Assembly: GCF_023913735.1 (NCBI RefSeq)
Contig: NZ_JAMXBH010000003.1
Coordinates: 62,001 to 126,000, forward strand
DNA: 64,000 bases
Direction of reading: 5' to 3'
DNA from: Pseudarthrobacter raffinosi
GTDB lineage: Bacteria; Actinomycetota; Actinomycetes; Actinomycetales; Micrococcaceae
The position numbers were made by a program, and so were the translations under genes. Shown piece after piece: positions 1 to 7,677 of this stretch. The notes beneath the pieces are model-generated. The model ran no database searches, was not told the origin of the DNA, and saw nothing but the letters and a program-made list of their open reading frames with translations. Positions within the stretch are counted from its first letter, which is position 1. Each line of letters opens with the position of its first letter.

Positions 1-996
1 GAATCCGCGGAATACCGCTTGCCTTATGCCGGCGGTTGCGATCTAGGTACCCGCACCGTGGAGCCCCACATGCAGGCGTTGCGCCAGTTCGGGCTCTCCG
101 TGGAAGCCACTGCCGGTTTCTACGCCGTGCAGGCTCCGCCGCCGGACACTCACGACCGGTCCTTTGTGTTGACCGAGCGCGGGGACACTGTCACCGAGAA
201 CGCGATCATGGCAGCGGCGCACCGCCGTGGCACCACCGTCATCCGCAACGCCAGCCCCAACTACATGGTCCAGGACCTCTGCTTCTACCTCGAGATGCTG
301 GGCGTGAAGATCGACGGCGTGGGCACCACCACACTGAAGATCACCGGGCAGCCGCTCATCGACGTCGACATTGAGTATTTCCCGTCCGAGGACCCCATTG
401 AGGCCATGAGCCTTATCACCGCCGGGATCGTCACCAACTCAGAGGTGACCATCCGCCGCGTGCCCATCGAGTTCATGGAGATCGAACTGGCCACGCTGGA
501 GCAGATGGGCCAGCAGCTGGAGATTTCCGGCGAGTACGTGGCGCGCAACGGCCGCACCCGGCTGGTGGACGTGACCACCAAGCCGTCCGAGCTGCGGGCG
601 CCGGAGGACAAGATCCACCCGATGCCGTTCCCGGGCCTGAACATCGACAACCTGCCGTTTTTCGCGGTCATCGCCGCCAACGCCGACGGCCAGACCATGA
701 TCCACGACTGGGTCTACGAGAACCGGGCCATCTACCTCACCGAACTCAACCGGCTCGGCGCCCAGGTGCAACTGCTGGACCCGCACCGGATCTACGTCAA
801 CGGCCCCACGAAGTGGCGGGCCGCCGAGGTGGGCTGCCCGCCGGCGCTCCGCCCCGCCGCCTGCCTTTTGCTGGCCATGCTCGCGGCGCGGGGTGTTTCG
901 GAGCTGCGGAATATCTACGTGATCGAGCGCGGCTACGAAGACCTGGCGGAACGGCTCAACACCATCGGCGCCAAGGTGGAGTACTTCCAGGACTAA
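1..996 (+). CDS. MurA-family enolpyruvyl transferase, 5' end cut by window edge
   Basis: Resembles UDP-N-acetylglucosamine 1-carboxyvinyltransferase, which moves enolpyruvyl from PEP to UDP-GlcNAc at the start of peptidoglycan synthesis in the cytoplasm. The frame is open from base 1, so about 100 N-terminal residues lie outside the window and the TTG at 19 is internal. Visible family marks: a GGC motif at the catalytic cysteine loop (residues 11-13), a TENAIMAAA stretch, the ENRAIYLTELNRLGA block and the C-terminal ERGYEDL arginine motif. It diverges from textbook MurA (RPAAC replaces the usual LRASA block), so it may be the second, paralogous copy. Family call is firm; exact substrate is inferred. 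Confidence 0.82.
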   Translation, partial: ESAEYRLPYAGGCDLGTRTVEPHMQALRQFGLSVEATAGFYAVQAPPPDTHDRSFVLTERGDTVTENAIMAAAHRRGTTVIRNASPNYMVQDLCFYLEMLGVKIDGVGTTTLKITGQPLIDVDIEYFPSEDPIEAMSLITAGIVTNSEVTIRRVPIEFMEIELATLEQMGQQLEISGEYVARNGRTRLVDVTTKPSELRAPEDKIHPMPFPGLNIDNLPFFAVIAANADGQTMIHDWVYENRAIYLTELNRLGAQVQLLDPHRIYVNGPTKWRAAEVGCPPALRPAACLLLAMLAARGVSELRNIYVIERGYEDLAERLNTIGAKVEYFQD

Positions 997-1026
997 CGCG
1001 AACGTACACTTGCGGCCCTCCGCCTG

Positions 1027-1089
1027 GCGCGAACTGGCAGATAACGACCCCCAGAGGCGGATTTGAGCGCTTTATCTGCCGGTTCGCGC
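1027..1089. repeat. Long intergenic hairpin H1
   Basis: Two 18-nt arms (1027-1044 and 1072-1089) pair with a single G-T wobble around a 27-nt loop. The arms carry GCGCGAAC and GGCAGATAA. It sits just after the MurA-like stop codon and may end that transcript. It belongs to a family of similar hairpins in this window (also near 2.4, 4.95, 19.4, 27.3, 37.6 and 61.2 kb). Confidence 0.75.
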
Positions 1090-1147
1090 TTCGTCATGAT
1101 CGGCAGTAACCGGGTCAACCTGGCGGGCGTTGCAGCACAATATAAGA

Positions 1148-2374
1148 ATGCGTACATTCGGCGTCGAGGAAGAGCTCCTGATCGTTGATCCGGACACGGG
1201 GGAGCCGCTTGCCCTCGCGGATGCGATGTTGGCTGGCCGCCGGATGGCAGCCGACGACGCCCCGGAACGTCCCTATGCGCTGGCAGCCAAGGAAAAAACC
1301 GCTCACGACGACTGGACTGGCCTGACTGCCGAGCTGAAGCTTGAGCAGATCGAGACCCAGACCCGTCCCTGCCTCGAGTACGCAGAACTGCTGCAGCAGA
1401 TCCGGGCCGGCCGGCTGCTGGCGGACCAGGCGGCCATCAAGAACGGTGCCAGGGTCGCTGCGCTGGCCACTTCTCCGTTTGGCCTTGCGAGCCACACCAC
1501 TCCGGACGCCCGCTATGCCCGGATGCTGGAACGCTTCGGCCTGACCGCGCAGGAGCAGCTGACCTGCGGCTTCCACGTCCACACGTTCATCGAATCCAAG
1601 GACGAGGGCGTGGCAGTGCTGGACAGGATCCGGGACAAGCTGGCAGTGCTCACGGCAGTGAGCGCAAATTCGCCGTTCTGGAACGGGATGCCCACAGGGT
1701 TCGAGAGCTACCGAACCCAGGCCTGGAACCGCTGGCCTATGTCCGGCCCTTCGGCCATTTTCAGCACGTACTCCGCATATCGGAGGGTGGTCACGCGTCT
1801 GCTGGACAGTGGCGTGCTGCTGGATGAAGGCATGATCTACTTTGACGCCCGACTGTCCCGGAACCACCCCACGGTTGAGGTCCGGGTGGCCGACGTTTGC
1901 CTCCGCGCCGAGGACGCTGCCCTGATCGCGGTGCTGGTGCGGGCCTTGGTCGAATCGGCCAGCCGTGAATGGCGCGACGGCGTGGAGCCGGCGCCGGTGC
2001 CCACGGTGCTGCTGCGGATGGCGGCATGGCAGGCGAGCAGCAGTGGCCTGAACGGTGAGTTGCTGGATTTTGGCACGTTCAGGCCGGCGCCGGCCGTCGA
2101 CGTGGTGCGGTCCTTGGTGGACTATTTGGCTCCGGTCCTCGCCGAGCAGGACGAACTTTCCCTGGCCCGGCAGGGCATCGAGGACATCATTGCCCGCGGC
2201 ACCGGCTCCACGGAACAGCGCAGGGTGCGGGACGCGGTGATGCAAGAATCGGCGCCCGACGACGGCGGGCTGGGGGCCGTGGTTGCCCACGCCGTGCGTG
2301 TCACGATGCGCGGCACCTCCGGGTTGCGTGAGGCGGACGAGGTCCCGGAGCTGCTGCGCGTGCGCCTGTCCTGA
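1148..2374 (+). CDS. YbdK-family carboxylate-amine ligase (GCS2 type)
   Basis: ATP-grasp-like ligase of the glutamate-cysteine ligase 2 family, cytoplasmic; YbdK proteins show weak glutamate-cysteine ligase activity, and the physiological substrate here is unknown. The N-terminus [14 protein letters not shown] is diagnostic, followed by [10 protein letters not shown] (about residue 140), [16 protein letters not shown] (about 240) and a C-terminal EQRRVRDAV region. About 408 residues, slightly longer than the usual 370. I chose the ATG at 1148 rather than the in-frame TTG at 1130 because family members begin at this motif. No strong ribosome binding site is seen. It stands alone between two hairpins. 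Confidence 0.85.
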   Translation: MRTFGVEEELLIVDPDTGEPLALADAMLAGRRMAADDAPERPYALAAKEKTAHDDWTGLTAELKLEQIETQTRPCLEYAELLQQIRAGRLLADQAAIKNGARVAALATSPFGLASHTTPDARYARMLERFGLTAQEQLTCGFHVHTFIESKDEGVAVLDRIRDKLAVLTAVSANSPFWNGMPTGFESYRTQAWNRWPMSGPSAIFSTYSAYRRVVTRLLDSGVLLDEGMIYFDARLSRNHPTVEVRVADVCLRAEDAALIAVLVRALVESASREWRDGVEPAPVPTVLLRMAAWQASSSGLNGELLDFGTFRPAPAVDVVRSLVDYLAPVLAEQDELSLARQGIEDIIARGTGSTEQRRVRDAVMQESAPDDGGLGAVVAHAVRVTMRGTSGLREADEVPELLRVRLS

Positions 2375-2391
2375 GTTCTCCCTGAAGCTTT

Positions 2392-2454
2392 GCGCGAACG
2401 GGCAGATATAGCCCTGTTCTTGCGCTGTGATGGGCCCACAGTGTCCGTTCGCGC
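2392..2454. repeat. Long intergenic hairpin H2 between convergent genes
   Basis: Outer arms GCGCGAACGG (2392-2401) and its perfect complement (2445-2454), with an inner CTGTG/CACAG stem. It shares GCGCGAAC followed by GGCAGATA with hairpin H1. It lies between the converging ybdK-like and lysE-like genes, where a two-way terminator would be expected, but it has no clear T-tract. Confidence 0.65.
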
Positions 2455-2469
2455 CAAGAAACGACGACG

Positions 2470-3117
2470 TCATGCACCGACAGCCAGGCGCACACCCAGC
2501 GTGAGCATGACCGCAGCGACGAGCCCGTCCAGGATGCGCCACGAGGAGGGCCGCGCGAAGAACGGCCGGAGGACCCTGGCTCCGAACCCGAGCGCACTGA
2601 ACCAGGCGATGCTGGCGGCGATGGCTCCGCCCCCGAACCACCAACGCAAATCCTGTGCCTGCTGGTTGGCCACCGATCCGAGCAGCAGCACAGTGTCCAG
2701 GTAGACATGCGGGTTGAGCCACGTCAGGGCCAGTACCGTGCTGATGGCGGCGCCGAGGCCGACGGCGGGCTGCCGCCCCGACGCCGTTAGTGCTCCAGGA
2801 CGAATCGCCCGGCGCGCCGCCATAACGCCGTAGCCCACCAGGAAGGCGGCTCCGGCAAACCTGACCACGTCTACGATCACGGGACTCGACTGGAGCAGCG
2901 CCCCCACTCCGGCGATGCCCGCAGCGATGAGCAGCGCATCGGAGACGCTGCAGACCAGGACGACGGCGGCCACATGCTCGCCGCGGATGCCCTGCCGGAG
3001 GACAAAAGCGTTCTGGCTGCCGATGGCCACGATGAGGGCGAGGCCCGTGCCGAAGCCCAGCGCGGCGGGGCCTAGAAATGCAGTCAGATCCATATCCTCC
3101 AACGTACGGGCGGACAT
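2470..3117 (-). CDS. LysE/ArgO family amino-acid exporter
   Basis: Inner-membrane exporter of basic amino acids (lysine/arginine in characterised relatives). 215 residues with about six membrane segments. The family signature GSQNAFVLRQG (residues 32-42) and the TWLNPHVYLDT motif (about 130) are clear. Start ATG at 3117 is preceded by GGAG at good spacing; an inner ATG eight codons later is too close to its GGAGG. It is divergent from the LysR-type gene at 3169, the classical lysE-lysG arrangement in which the regulator turns on export when amino acids accumulate. Substrate is inferred. Confidence 0.9.
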   Translation of the reverse strand: MSARTLEDMDLTAFLGPAALGFGTGLALIVAIGSQNAFVLRQGIRGEHVAAVVLVCSVSDALLIAAGIAGVGALLQSSPVIVDVVRFAGAAFLVGYGVMAARRAIRPGALTASGRQPAVGLGAAISTVLALTWLNPHVYLDTVLLLGSVANQQAQDLRWWFGGGAIAASIAWFSALGFGARVLRPFFARPSSWRILDGLVAAVMLTLGVRLAVGA

Positions 3118-3168
3118 AGGATTACTCCAGCTAAATATTCTTAGCTCTATTAAGGAAAGCTAACGAAG

Positions 3169-4077
3169 ATGTTCCAGTTCGAGCAGCTCCGGACCTTCGC
3201 GGCCGTCGTGGACGAGGGGACGCTCGAGGCGGCGGCCCGCAGCCTGTACGTCACGCCGTCGGCCATTTCCCAGCGGCTCAAGGCGATGGAGGACGCGGCC
3301 GGCCAGATCCTGTTGCAGCGCTCCAACCCCGTCCGCCCCACAACGTCCGGAGAGGCCATCCTGCGGTTCGCCCGGCAGGTCCGGCAGCTCGAATGGGACG
3401 CCCAGCAGGAGCTCGGCGGGAGCAGGGACCGCCCGACGGCGCCCATCCCCTTGGTGGTGAACGCGGACTCACTCTCCACCTGGTTCATGCCTGCGCTGGC
3501 AAATCTTCCGCCGGACCTCGGCGCTTGCTTCGAACTGCGCAGGGAGGACGAGCAGCATTCCACCCAGCTCCTGCGGACGGGATCGGTGATGGCCGCGGTA
3601 ACCGCAACGCCGGAACCGGTCCAGGGCTGCAGTGTGGAACCACTGGGTTCCCTGCGGTACCGTGCTGTGGCAAGTCCCGGCTACCTCCGGCGCTGGTGGC
3701 CCGACGGGCCGGAACTTGTTGCAGGGAGCCAGGCCCCGGTGGTGGACTTTGACCGAAAGGATGACCTGCAGGACGGGTTCTTCCGCACGATGACCGGCGC
3801 GGAACTGACCGCGCCGCGGCACTATGTGCCGTCGTCGGCCGAGTTCGCCCAGGCCATCCGGCTGGGACTGGGATGGGGGCTGCTGCCGGAGCAACAGTGC
3901 CTGGCAGACCTCCGCAGCGGCGCCCTCGTGGAGCTGGCCTCCGCGAGCCCCGTTGACGTGTCCTTGTACTGGCAGCGCTGGAAAATCGACTCCCCGGTTC
4001 TCAACCAGCTGACCGCCGCCGTCCGGGAGACGGCCTCCCGGGAACTGCGCCAGCCAGGCGGCCAGCCAGGCGCCTGA
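3169..4077 (+). CDS. ArgP/LysG-type LysR transcriptional regulator
   Basis: DNA-binding activator of the divergent exporter. The winged HTH (residues 1-65) contains EQLRTFAAVVDEGTLEAAAR and LYVTPSAISQRLKAME, typical of the ArgP/LysG subgroup; an effector-binding domain follows. 302 residues, family-normal. A GGAAAG site precedes the ATG. The 51-bp gap to lysE holds AT-rich CTAAATATTCTTAG, an imperfect dyad that could be its binding site. Function is inferred from family plus synteny. Confidence 0.9.
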   Translation: MFQFEQLRTFAAVVDEGTLEAAARSLYVTPSAISQRLKAMEDAAGQILLQRSNPVRPTTSGEAILRFARQVRQLEWDAQQELGGSRDRPTAPIPLVVNADSLSTWFMPALANLPPDLGACFELRREDEQHSTQLLRTGSVMAAVTATPEPVQGCSVEPLGSLRYRAVASPGYLRRWWPDGPELVAGSQAPVVDFDRKDDLQDGFFRTMTGAELTAPRHYVPSSAEFAQAIRLGLGWGLLPEQQCLADLRSGALVELASASPVDVSLYWQRWKIDSPVLNQLTAAVRETASRELRQPGGQPGA

Positions 4078-4162
4078 GCGGGCGTTCGCCTCACCCGCCG
4101 TTCGCGTGGCCGGGCCCCCACAGGGGGATGCGTCCGGCAACGCGGCATGCCATACTCAGGCC

Positions 4163-4504
4163 GTGACGTCGTTGTACTCATTCCGGGCCGAACTGTGGCG
4201 CTATCCCGACGAATCCGGCTGGCACTTTCTGACCCTCCCGGTGGAGGTCGCCGACGACCTCCGGGAGGAGGCAGCGGTGTTCCGGAAGGGCTTCGGCTCG
4301 GTCAGAGTCACGGCGGAAATCTCCGGCTGCACCTGGCAGACCTCGGTCTTTCCGGACAGCAAAAGCCGCTCCTACCTGTTGCCCGTCAAGAAGGCTGTCC
4401 GGGACGCGGCGGGCATCAGCGACGGGGATGAAGTGGCCGTCCGGCTCGCCATCCACGGCGAAGACGAGGCACGTACCGGGGAACAGACAAGCGGTACTGG
4501 CTGA
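4163..4504 (+). CDS. DUF1905 domain protein
   Basis: Small cytoplasmic protein of unknown function, 113 residues. The DUF1905 pattern is visible: SFRAELWRYPDESGWHFLTLP, then VRVTAEISGCTWQTSVFP, SRSYLLPVKKAVRDAAGI and a DGDEVAVRL end. GTG at 4163 was chosen because the domain begins two residues later. Its last 89 bp run antisense to the end of the next gene, a true convergent overlap. No biochemical role can be assigned. Confidence 0.78.
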   Translation: MTSLYSFRAELWRYPDESGWHFLTLPVEVADDLREEAAVFRKGFGSVRVTAEISGCTWQTSVFPDSKSRSYLLPVKKAVRDAAGISDGDEVAVRLAIHGEDEARTGEQTSGTG

Positions 4505-4925
4505 ACTTTACCGGAAACGACGCCGCCAGGATCGCCTCTTCTCCAAGCACCCCGCGGTGCACTGCGACGGAAGCCACCGGGAGGGCCGCCACCATCCAGA
4601 GATCATCGCGCAGCAGCCCAATTCCCAGGTGCGCCAGGGCCCAGCCCACGTACATCGGGTTCCGCGAGTGCGCATACGGCCCGGCGGTTAGCAACGCATC
4701 GGGCCGGGACAACCGGGTGTTCCGGGCAGCCAGCAACGCCCAGCTGACGATTGCGCCACCCGCCGCCAACGATGCAGCGCCGATGGTCCGTACCAGAAAG
4801 TGTGGCCCGCCGAGCCGGAGCGGCATCAAACGCTGAAGGACCACGCCGACGGCGATTCCCGCCAGGGTCTGCTCGGGCAGCGGGATGTTGGAAAGCAGCC
4901 GGCCCCAGTCCCGGTGTGCGTTCAT
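4416..4925 (-). CDS. Isoprenylcysteine methyltransferase-like membrane protein
   Basis: 169-residue membrane protein of the ICMT/phospholipid methyltransferase superfamily. Three or four hydrophobic segments precede the signature GPYAHSRNPMYVGW (about residue 82) and the EEAILAASFP...QYRLSVPRYVPRL end, matching the SAM-binding RNP and E-E...Y..V.R pattern. The substrate is unknown. The 3' end overlaps the convergent DUF1905 gene. It stands alone, with hairpin H3 just upstream of its start. Confidence 0.75.
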   Translation of the reverse strand: MNAHRDWGRLLSNIPLPEQTLAGIAVGVVLQRLMPLRLGGPHFLVRTIGAASLAAGGAIVSWALLAARNTRLSRPDALLTAGPYAHSRNPMYVGWALAHLGIGLLRDDLWMVAALPVASVAVHRGVLGEEAILAASFPVKFSQYRLSVPRYVPRLRRGWRAGRPLHPRR

Positions 4926-4940
4926 ACGTCACGGCCTCCC

Positions 4941-5006
4941 GGCGCGAAGGGACAGTTGAGGCCCCGAAAGACGCAAGAAACAGGGCCTCAACTGTTCCTT
5001 CGCGCC
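4941..5006. repeat. Long intergenic hairpin H3
   Basis: 24-nt arms at 4941-4964 and 4983-5006 pair with one G-T wobble; the loop is 18 nt. Arms begin GGCGCGAAGG and contain ACAGTTGAGGCC. It lies 23 bp beyond the metZ stop codon, so it can serve as the metZ operon terminator. Confidence 0.8.
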
Positions 5007-5029
5007 AATCAGAACCAGGCCAACCAGAC

Positions 5030-6238
5030 CTAGATGTGCTTCAGGGCCTGCTCCAGGTCGCCGATGAGGTCGTCCACGTCCTCCAGGCCCACGGACAGCC
5101 GCACCACGCCATCGCTGAGCCCGATCGCGGCGCGGCCCTCGGGGCCCATGGCGCGGTGCGTCGTGGTGGCCGGATGGGTGATGAGGGACTTCGCGTCGCC
5201 CAGGTTGTTGGAGATGTCGATGATCCGCAAGGCGTCCAGCAGCGCAAAGGCGGCTTCCTTGCCGGAGCGGCCACCCGTCGTCGCAAGTTCCAACGTGAGG
5301 ACGGTGCCGCCGGCCTTCATCTGCTTGGCGGCGAGCTCGTACTGCGGGTGAGACTTCAGCAGCGGGTACTTGACCCAGCTGACGGCCGGCTGCTGTTCGA
5401 GCCATTCGGCCAGCCGCAGCGCGGACGCGGAGGAGTGGTTCACGCGCAGCGCCATCGTTTCGAGGCCCTTGGTGAGCACCCAGGCGTTGAACGCGGAGAG
5501 GGCCGGGCCGGTGTGCCGCATGAGCTGCTTGACCGGGCCGTCGATGAACTCCTTGGTGCCCAGGATGGCGCCGCCCAGGACACGTCCCTGGCCGTCGATG
5601 TGCTTTGTGCCGGAGTACACAATCACGTCCGCACCCAGCTGGCCGCAGCGCTGCAGCAGGGGAGTGGCAAAGACATTGTCGACGACGACGGTGGCCCCGG
5701 CGGCGTGTGCCAGCTCGCTGACCGCGGCGATGTCCACGATTTCCTGCATCGGGTTGGAGGGCGACTCGAAGAACACGGCCGTGGTGGGCTCCGACAGCGC
5801 GACGCGCCATTGCTCAAGATCCGGGCCGTCAACAAACACGGTTTCCACGCCCCAGCGCGGCAGGATCTCGTTCAGGATCACAAAGCAGGAGCCGAACAGC
5901 GATCGCGCGGCAACCACCCGGTCCCCGGCCGCCAGCAGGGCGCCCAGTGCGGTGAACACGGCTGACATGCCCGACGCCGTCGCAAAGCACGCTTCGGTGC
6001 CCTCAAGCAGGCGGAGGCGTTCCTGGAATGTGGCTACGGACGGGTTGCCGTACCGGGAGTAGACGAAGCGTTCGTCCTCGCCGGTGAAGGCGCGCTCGGC
6101 GGCGGCAGCGGACTCGTAGACGAAGCCCGAGTTCAGGAAGACCGGCTCGGTGGTCTCCTGGAAGTTGGTGCGGTCCAGCCCGCCGCGCACCGCCTGCGTC
6201 TCGGCGCTCCAGCTGGCGGCGTCTGGGTTGAAGGTCAC
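5030..6238 (-). CDS. metZ: O-succinylhomoserine sulfhydrylase
   Basis: PLP enzyme of the Cys/Met-metabolism family that makes homocysteine from an activated homoserine and sulfide, in methionine synthesis. 402 residues. Family marks: RFVYSRYGNPSVATFQERL (about 58), ATASGMSAVF, FFESPSNP (substrate loop), VVVDNVFATPLLQRC and the PLP-lysine site YSGTKHIDGQGR (about 210). The IDGQGR variant is typical of MetZ rather than MetB. The start is GTG, overlapping the rhodanese stop by 4 bp (GTGA). Expression is probably set by the SAM-IV-like riboswitch upstream of the operon. Succinyl versus acetyl donor cannot be proved from sequence. Confidence 0.92.
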   Translation of the reverse strand: MTFNPDAASWSAETQAVRGGLDRTNFQETTEPVFLNSGFVYESAAAAERAFTGEDERFVYSRYGNPSVATFQERLRLLEGTEACFATASGMSAVFTALGALLAAGDRVVAARSLFGSCFVILNEILPRWGVETVFVDGPDLEQWRVALSEPTTAVFFESPSNPMQEIVDIAAVSELAHAAGATVVVDNVFATPLLQRCGQLGADVIVYSGTKHIDGQGRVLGGAILGTKEFIDGPVKQLMRHTGPALSAFNAWVLTKGLETMALRVNHSSASALRLAEWLEQQPAVSWVKYPLLKSHPQYELAAKQMKAGGTVLTLELATTGGRSGKEAAFALLDALRIIDISNNLGDAKSLITHPATTTHRAMGPEGRAAIGLSDGVVRLSVGLEDVDDLIGDLEQALKHI

Positions 6239-6648
6239 TTGGCTATTCCCAGATTGGTGGGCAGGCCGCGGTTCTTCCAGCCGTTGACGGTGCGCTCGCC
6301 GTAGCGGTCCGGCTCGCCCTCGAAACCCTCCAGGACGTTGTAGGAGGTGAAACCGGCCTGCGTCGCGGCGATGGCGGCGGCGATGGAGCGCTGGCCCGAG
6401 CGGCAGAGGAACACCAGTTCAGTGCCGTCGTCCACCGGGGCCTGCTGCGTCAGGTCGGTGATGAAATCCCGGTTCGGGATGCCACCCGGGAACGTCCACG
6501 GGATGAACAGGGGATCGTTGTCCGTGGCCTTCGTGTCCGGGATGCCGATGTGGGCCCATTCACCTTCGGTCCGGACATCCACCAGAATGGCGCCCTGTTC
6601 GAGTTTGGCCCAGGCCTGCTGCGGGGTGAGGTCTCCGGCGTAGCTCAT
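6235..6648 (-). CDS. Rhodanese-like sulfurtransferase
   Basis: Single rhodanese domain, 137 residues. The active-site loop CRSGQRS (Cys near residue 83) and the opening PQQAWAKLEQGAILVDVRTEGEW are clear. It is translationally coupled by 4-bp overlaps to DUF1737 upstream and metZ downstream. By context it may hand sulfane sulfur to, or manage sulfide for, MetZ; that role is inference. Family call is firm. Confidence 0.92.
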   Translation of the reverse strand: MSYAGDLTPQQAWAKLEQGAILVDVRTEGEWAHIGIPDTKATDNDPLFIPWTFPGGIPNRDFITDLTQQAPVDDGTELVFLCRSGQRSIAAAIAATQAGFTSYNVLEGFEGEPDRYGERTVNGWKNRGLPTNLGIAK

Positions 6649-6914
6649 GCGTGGCCCTCGCCGTCGAAATCGAGGTCATCCACGGCGGAGGCGACGGCCG
6701 CATCAGCGGTGGCGATGGCCGACGGGAGGATGAGTGCCTGGGCCACAATCACCTGGCCGCCGTTGGACGTCGCGGCCGGGCTTCCGTGCAGGACATACCC
6801 TTCGGCCAGGGCAGTGGAAATCCGTTCACAGAAAGACCTGTCATCCGGCCCGGTGACAAGCCGGTACGACAGTTTCTCTTCAGGGGCGGGGGCGGGGGCG
6901 GGTGCGTCAGACAC
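6645..6914 (-). CDS. DUF1737 protein, first gene of the metZ operon
   Basis: 89 residues; the DUF1737 core (YRLVTGPDDRSFCERISTAL, then GYVLHGSP) follows a short Ala-Pro linker. The start is GTG at 6914 with AAGGAG seven bases upstream. It overlaps the rhodanese start by 4 bp and is the first gene after the riboswitch. Function unknown; co-transcription suggests a part in sulfur or methionine metabolism. Confidence 0.8.
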   Translation of the reverse strand: MSDAPAPAPAPEEKLSYRLVTGPDDRSFCERISTALAEGYVLHGSPAATSNGGQVIVAQALILPSAIATADAAVASAVDDLDFDGEGHA

Positions 6915-6954
6915 GACGGAACTCCTTCTTTCACGCTTGCAGCTCGAATGGGTC

Positions 6955-7045
6955 GATATGCCGAGTATTCACCTGAGGCACCCCGCCGCGAAAGGGAGGG
7001 TTGCCGACCGGCCAGTCAGGGCTTGGCGCCGGTTCTCATTACTCC
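6955..7045 (-). promoter_or_regulatory. SAM-IV-like riboswitch in the metZ operon leader
   Basis: Read on the minus strand, the leader contains GGCGCCAAGCCC, GGTCGGCAACCCTCC, CGCGGCGGGGTGCC and a CAGGTGA element in the order and spacing of the SAM-IV aptamer known from actinobacteria. The CCCTCC/GGCGGGG pairing and the conserved CGGCAACC core are directly visible. It lies 40-130 bases before the DUF1737 GTG, so SAM binding would be expected to lower expression of DUF1737, rhodanese and metZ. Boundaries are approximate; no covariance search was run. Confidence 0.8.
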
Positions 7046-7095
7046 CCAAAAACGTAACATCCGGCCCGCCCGGCCGCACCGCCGCCGTCGTCATG

Positions 7096-7141
7096 TTCCG
7101 TAACCAACGCGTTTTTCCGTAATCCCGCCGTGCTTCCGTAA
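7096..7141. promoter_or_regulatory. Three TTCCGTAA direct repeats at 19-bp pitch
   Basis: TTCCGTAA occurs at 7096-7103, 7115-7122 and 7134-7141, each exactly 19 bp apart, in the region between the divergent metZ leader and the lipoprotein gene at 7169. Identical octamers at a fixed pitch look like an operator array for an unidentified regulator. A partial match (ACGTAA) lies near 7052. Confidence 0.55.
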
Positions 7142-7168
7142 CGCCGGCGCTGACGGGACAATCGGGTC

Positions 7169-7669
7169 ATGGGGAACTTTCGAGGGCGTTCATTGACGGG
7201 CGCCTGGGCACGCGTTTTGGCTGTGACGTTGTGCGCCGTGCCGGTGCTGGTGGGGGTGACAAGCTGCCGGAACATTTTCGCACCGCCGCCCTGTATGCCG
7301 CCGGAGTTTTCCGTCTCGCCTGCCGCCGCCCAACCCGGCGACCGGGTCACCGTCAGTGCCCCGGACACCACCTGCGATGCCCGCTACGGCAGCGACGCGC
7401 GGGTCCAGGTGACGGTCAAGGATGCGGCCGGTACCGCAGTGCTGGAGGAGCTCGCTCCCATGACCGACGACGGCGGCTTCACTTTCGTGTTCACCGTCCC
7501 GGCCGAGTTGGCGGCCGGGAACGCCGCTGTCACCGCCTACCCCTATGGCGTGGACTGGTGCGACGACACCGGAGTGAACAACCGGGCGGCTCAGGGGCAA
7601 CCGGAACTGGTCCGGGTTTCGTGCGCGGAACGCTTGGTGCCGCTGGTGATCCTTGGACCCGGAGGCTGA
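7169..7669 (+). CDS. Putative secreted lipoprotein, unknown function
   Basis: 166 residues. A basic N-terminus, a hydrophobic stretch and the lipobox-like VTSC (about residues 30-33) predict export and lipid attachment at Cys33. The mature part opens with PPEFSVSPAAAQPGDRVTVSAPDTTCD, an Ig-like/carbohydrate-binding type beta-sandwich pattern, and has several further cysteines that could form disulfides. No known family recognised. It reads away from the three TTCCGTAA repeats and ends 8 bp from the convergent thiolase gene. Confidence 0.7.
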   Translation: MGNFRGRSLTGAWARVLAVTLCAVPVLVGVTSCRNIFAPPPCMPPEFSVSPAAAQPGDRVTVSAPDTTCDARYGSDARVQVTVKDAAGTAVLEELAPMTDDGGFTFVFTVPAELAAGNAAVTAYPYGVDWCDDTGVNNRAAQGQPELVRVSCAERLVPLVILGPGG

Positions 7670-7677
7670 ACCTGGCG

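Noticed and set aside
1115..2722. 535-codon minus-strand frame across ybdK
   Set aside because: Spans two real genes and a hairpin on its opposite strand; no recognisable motif.
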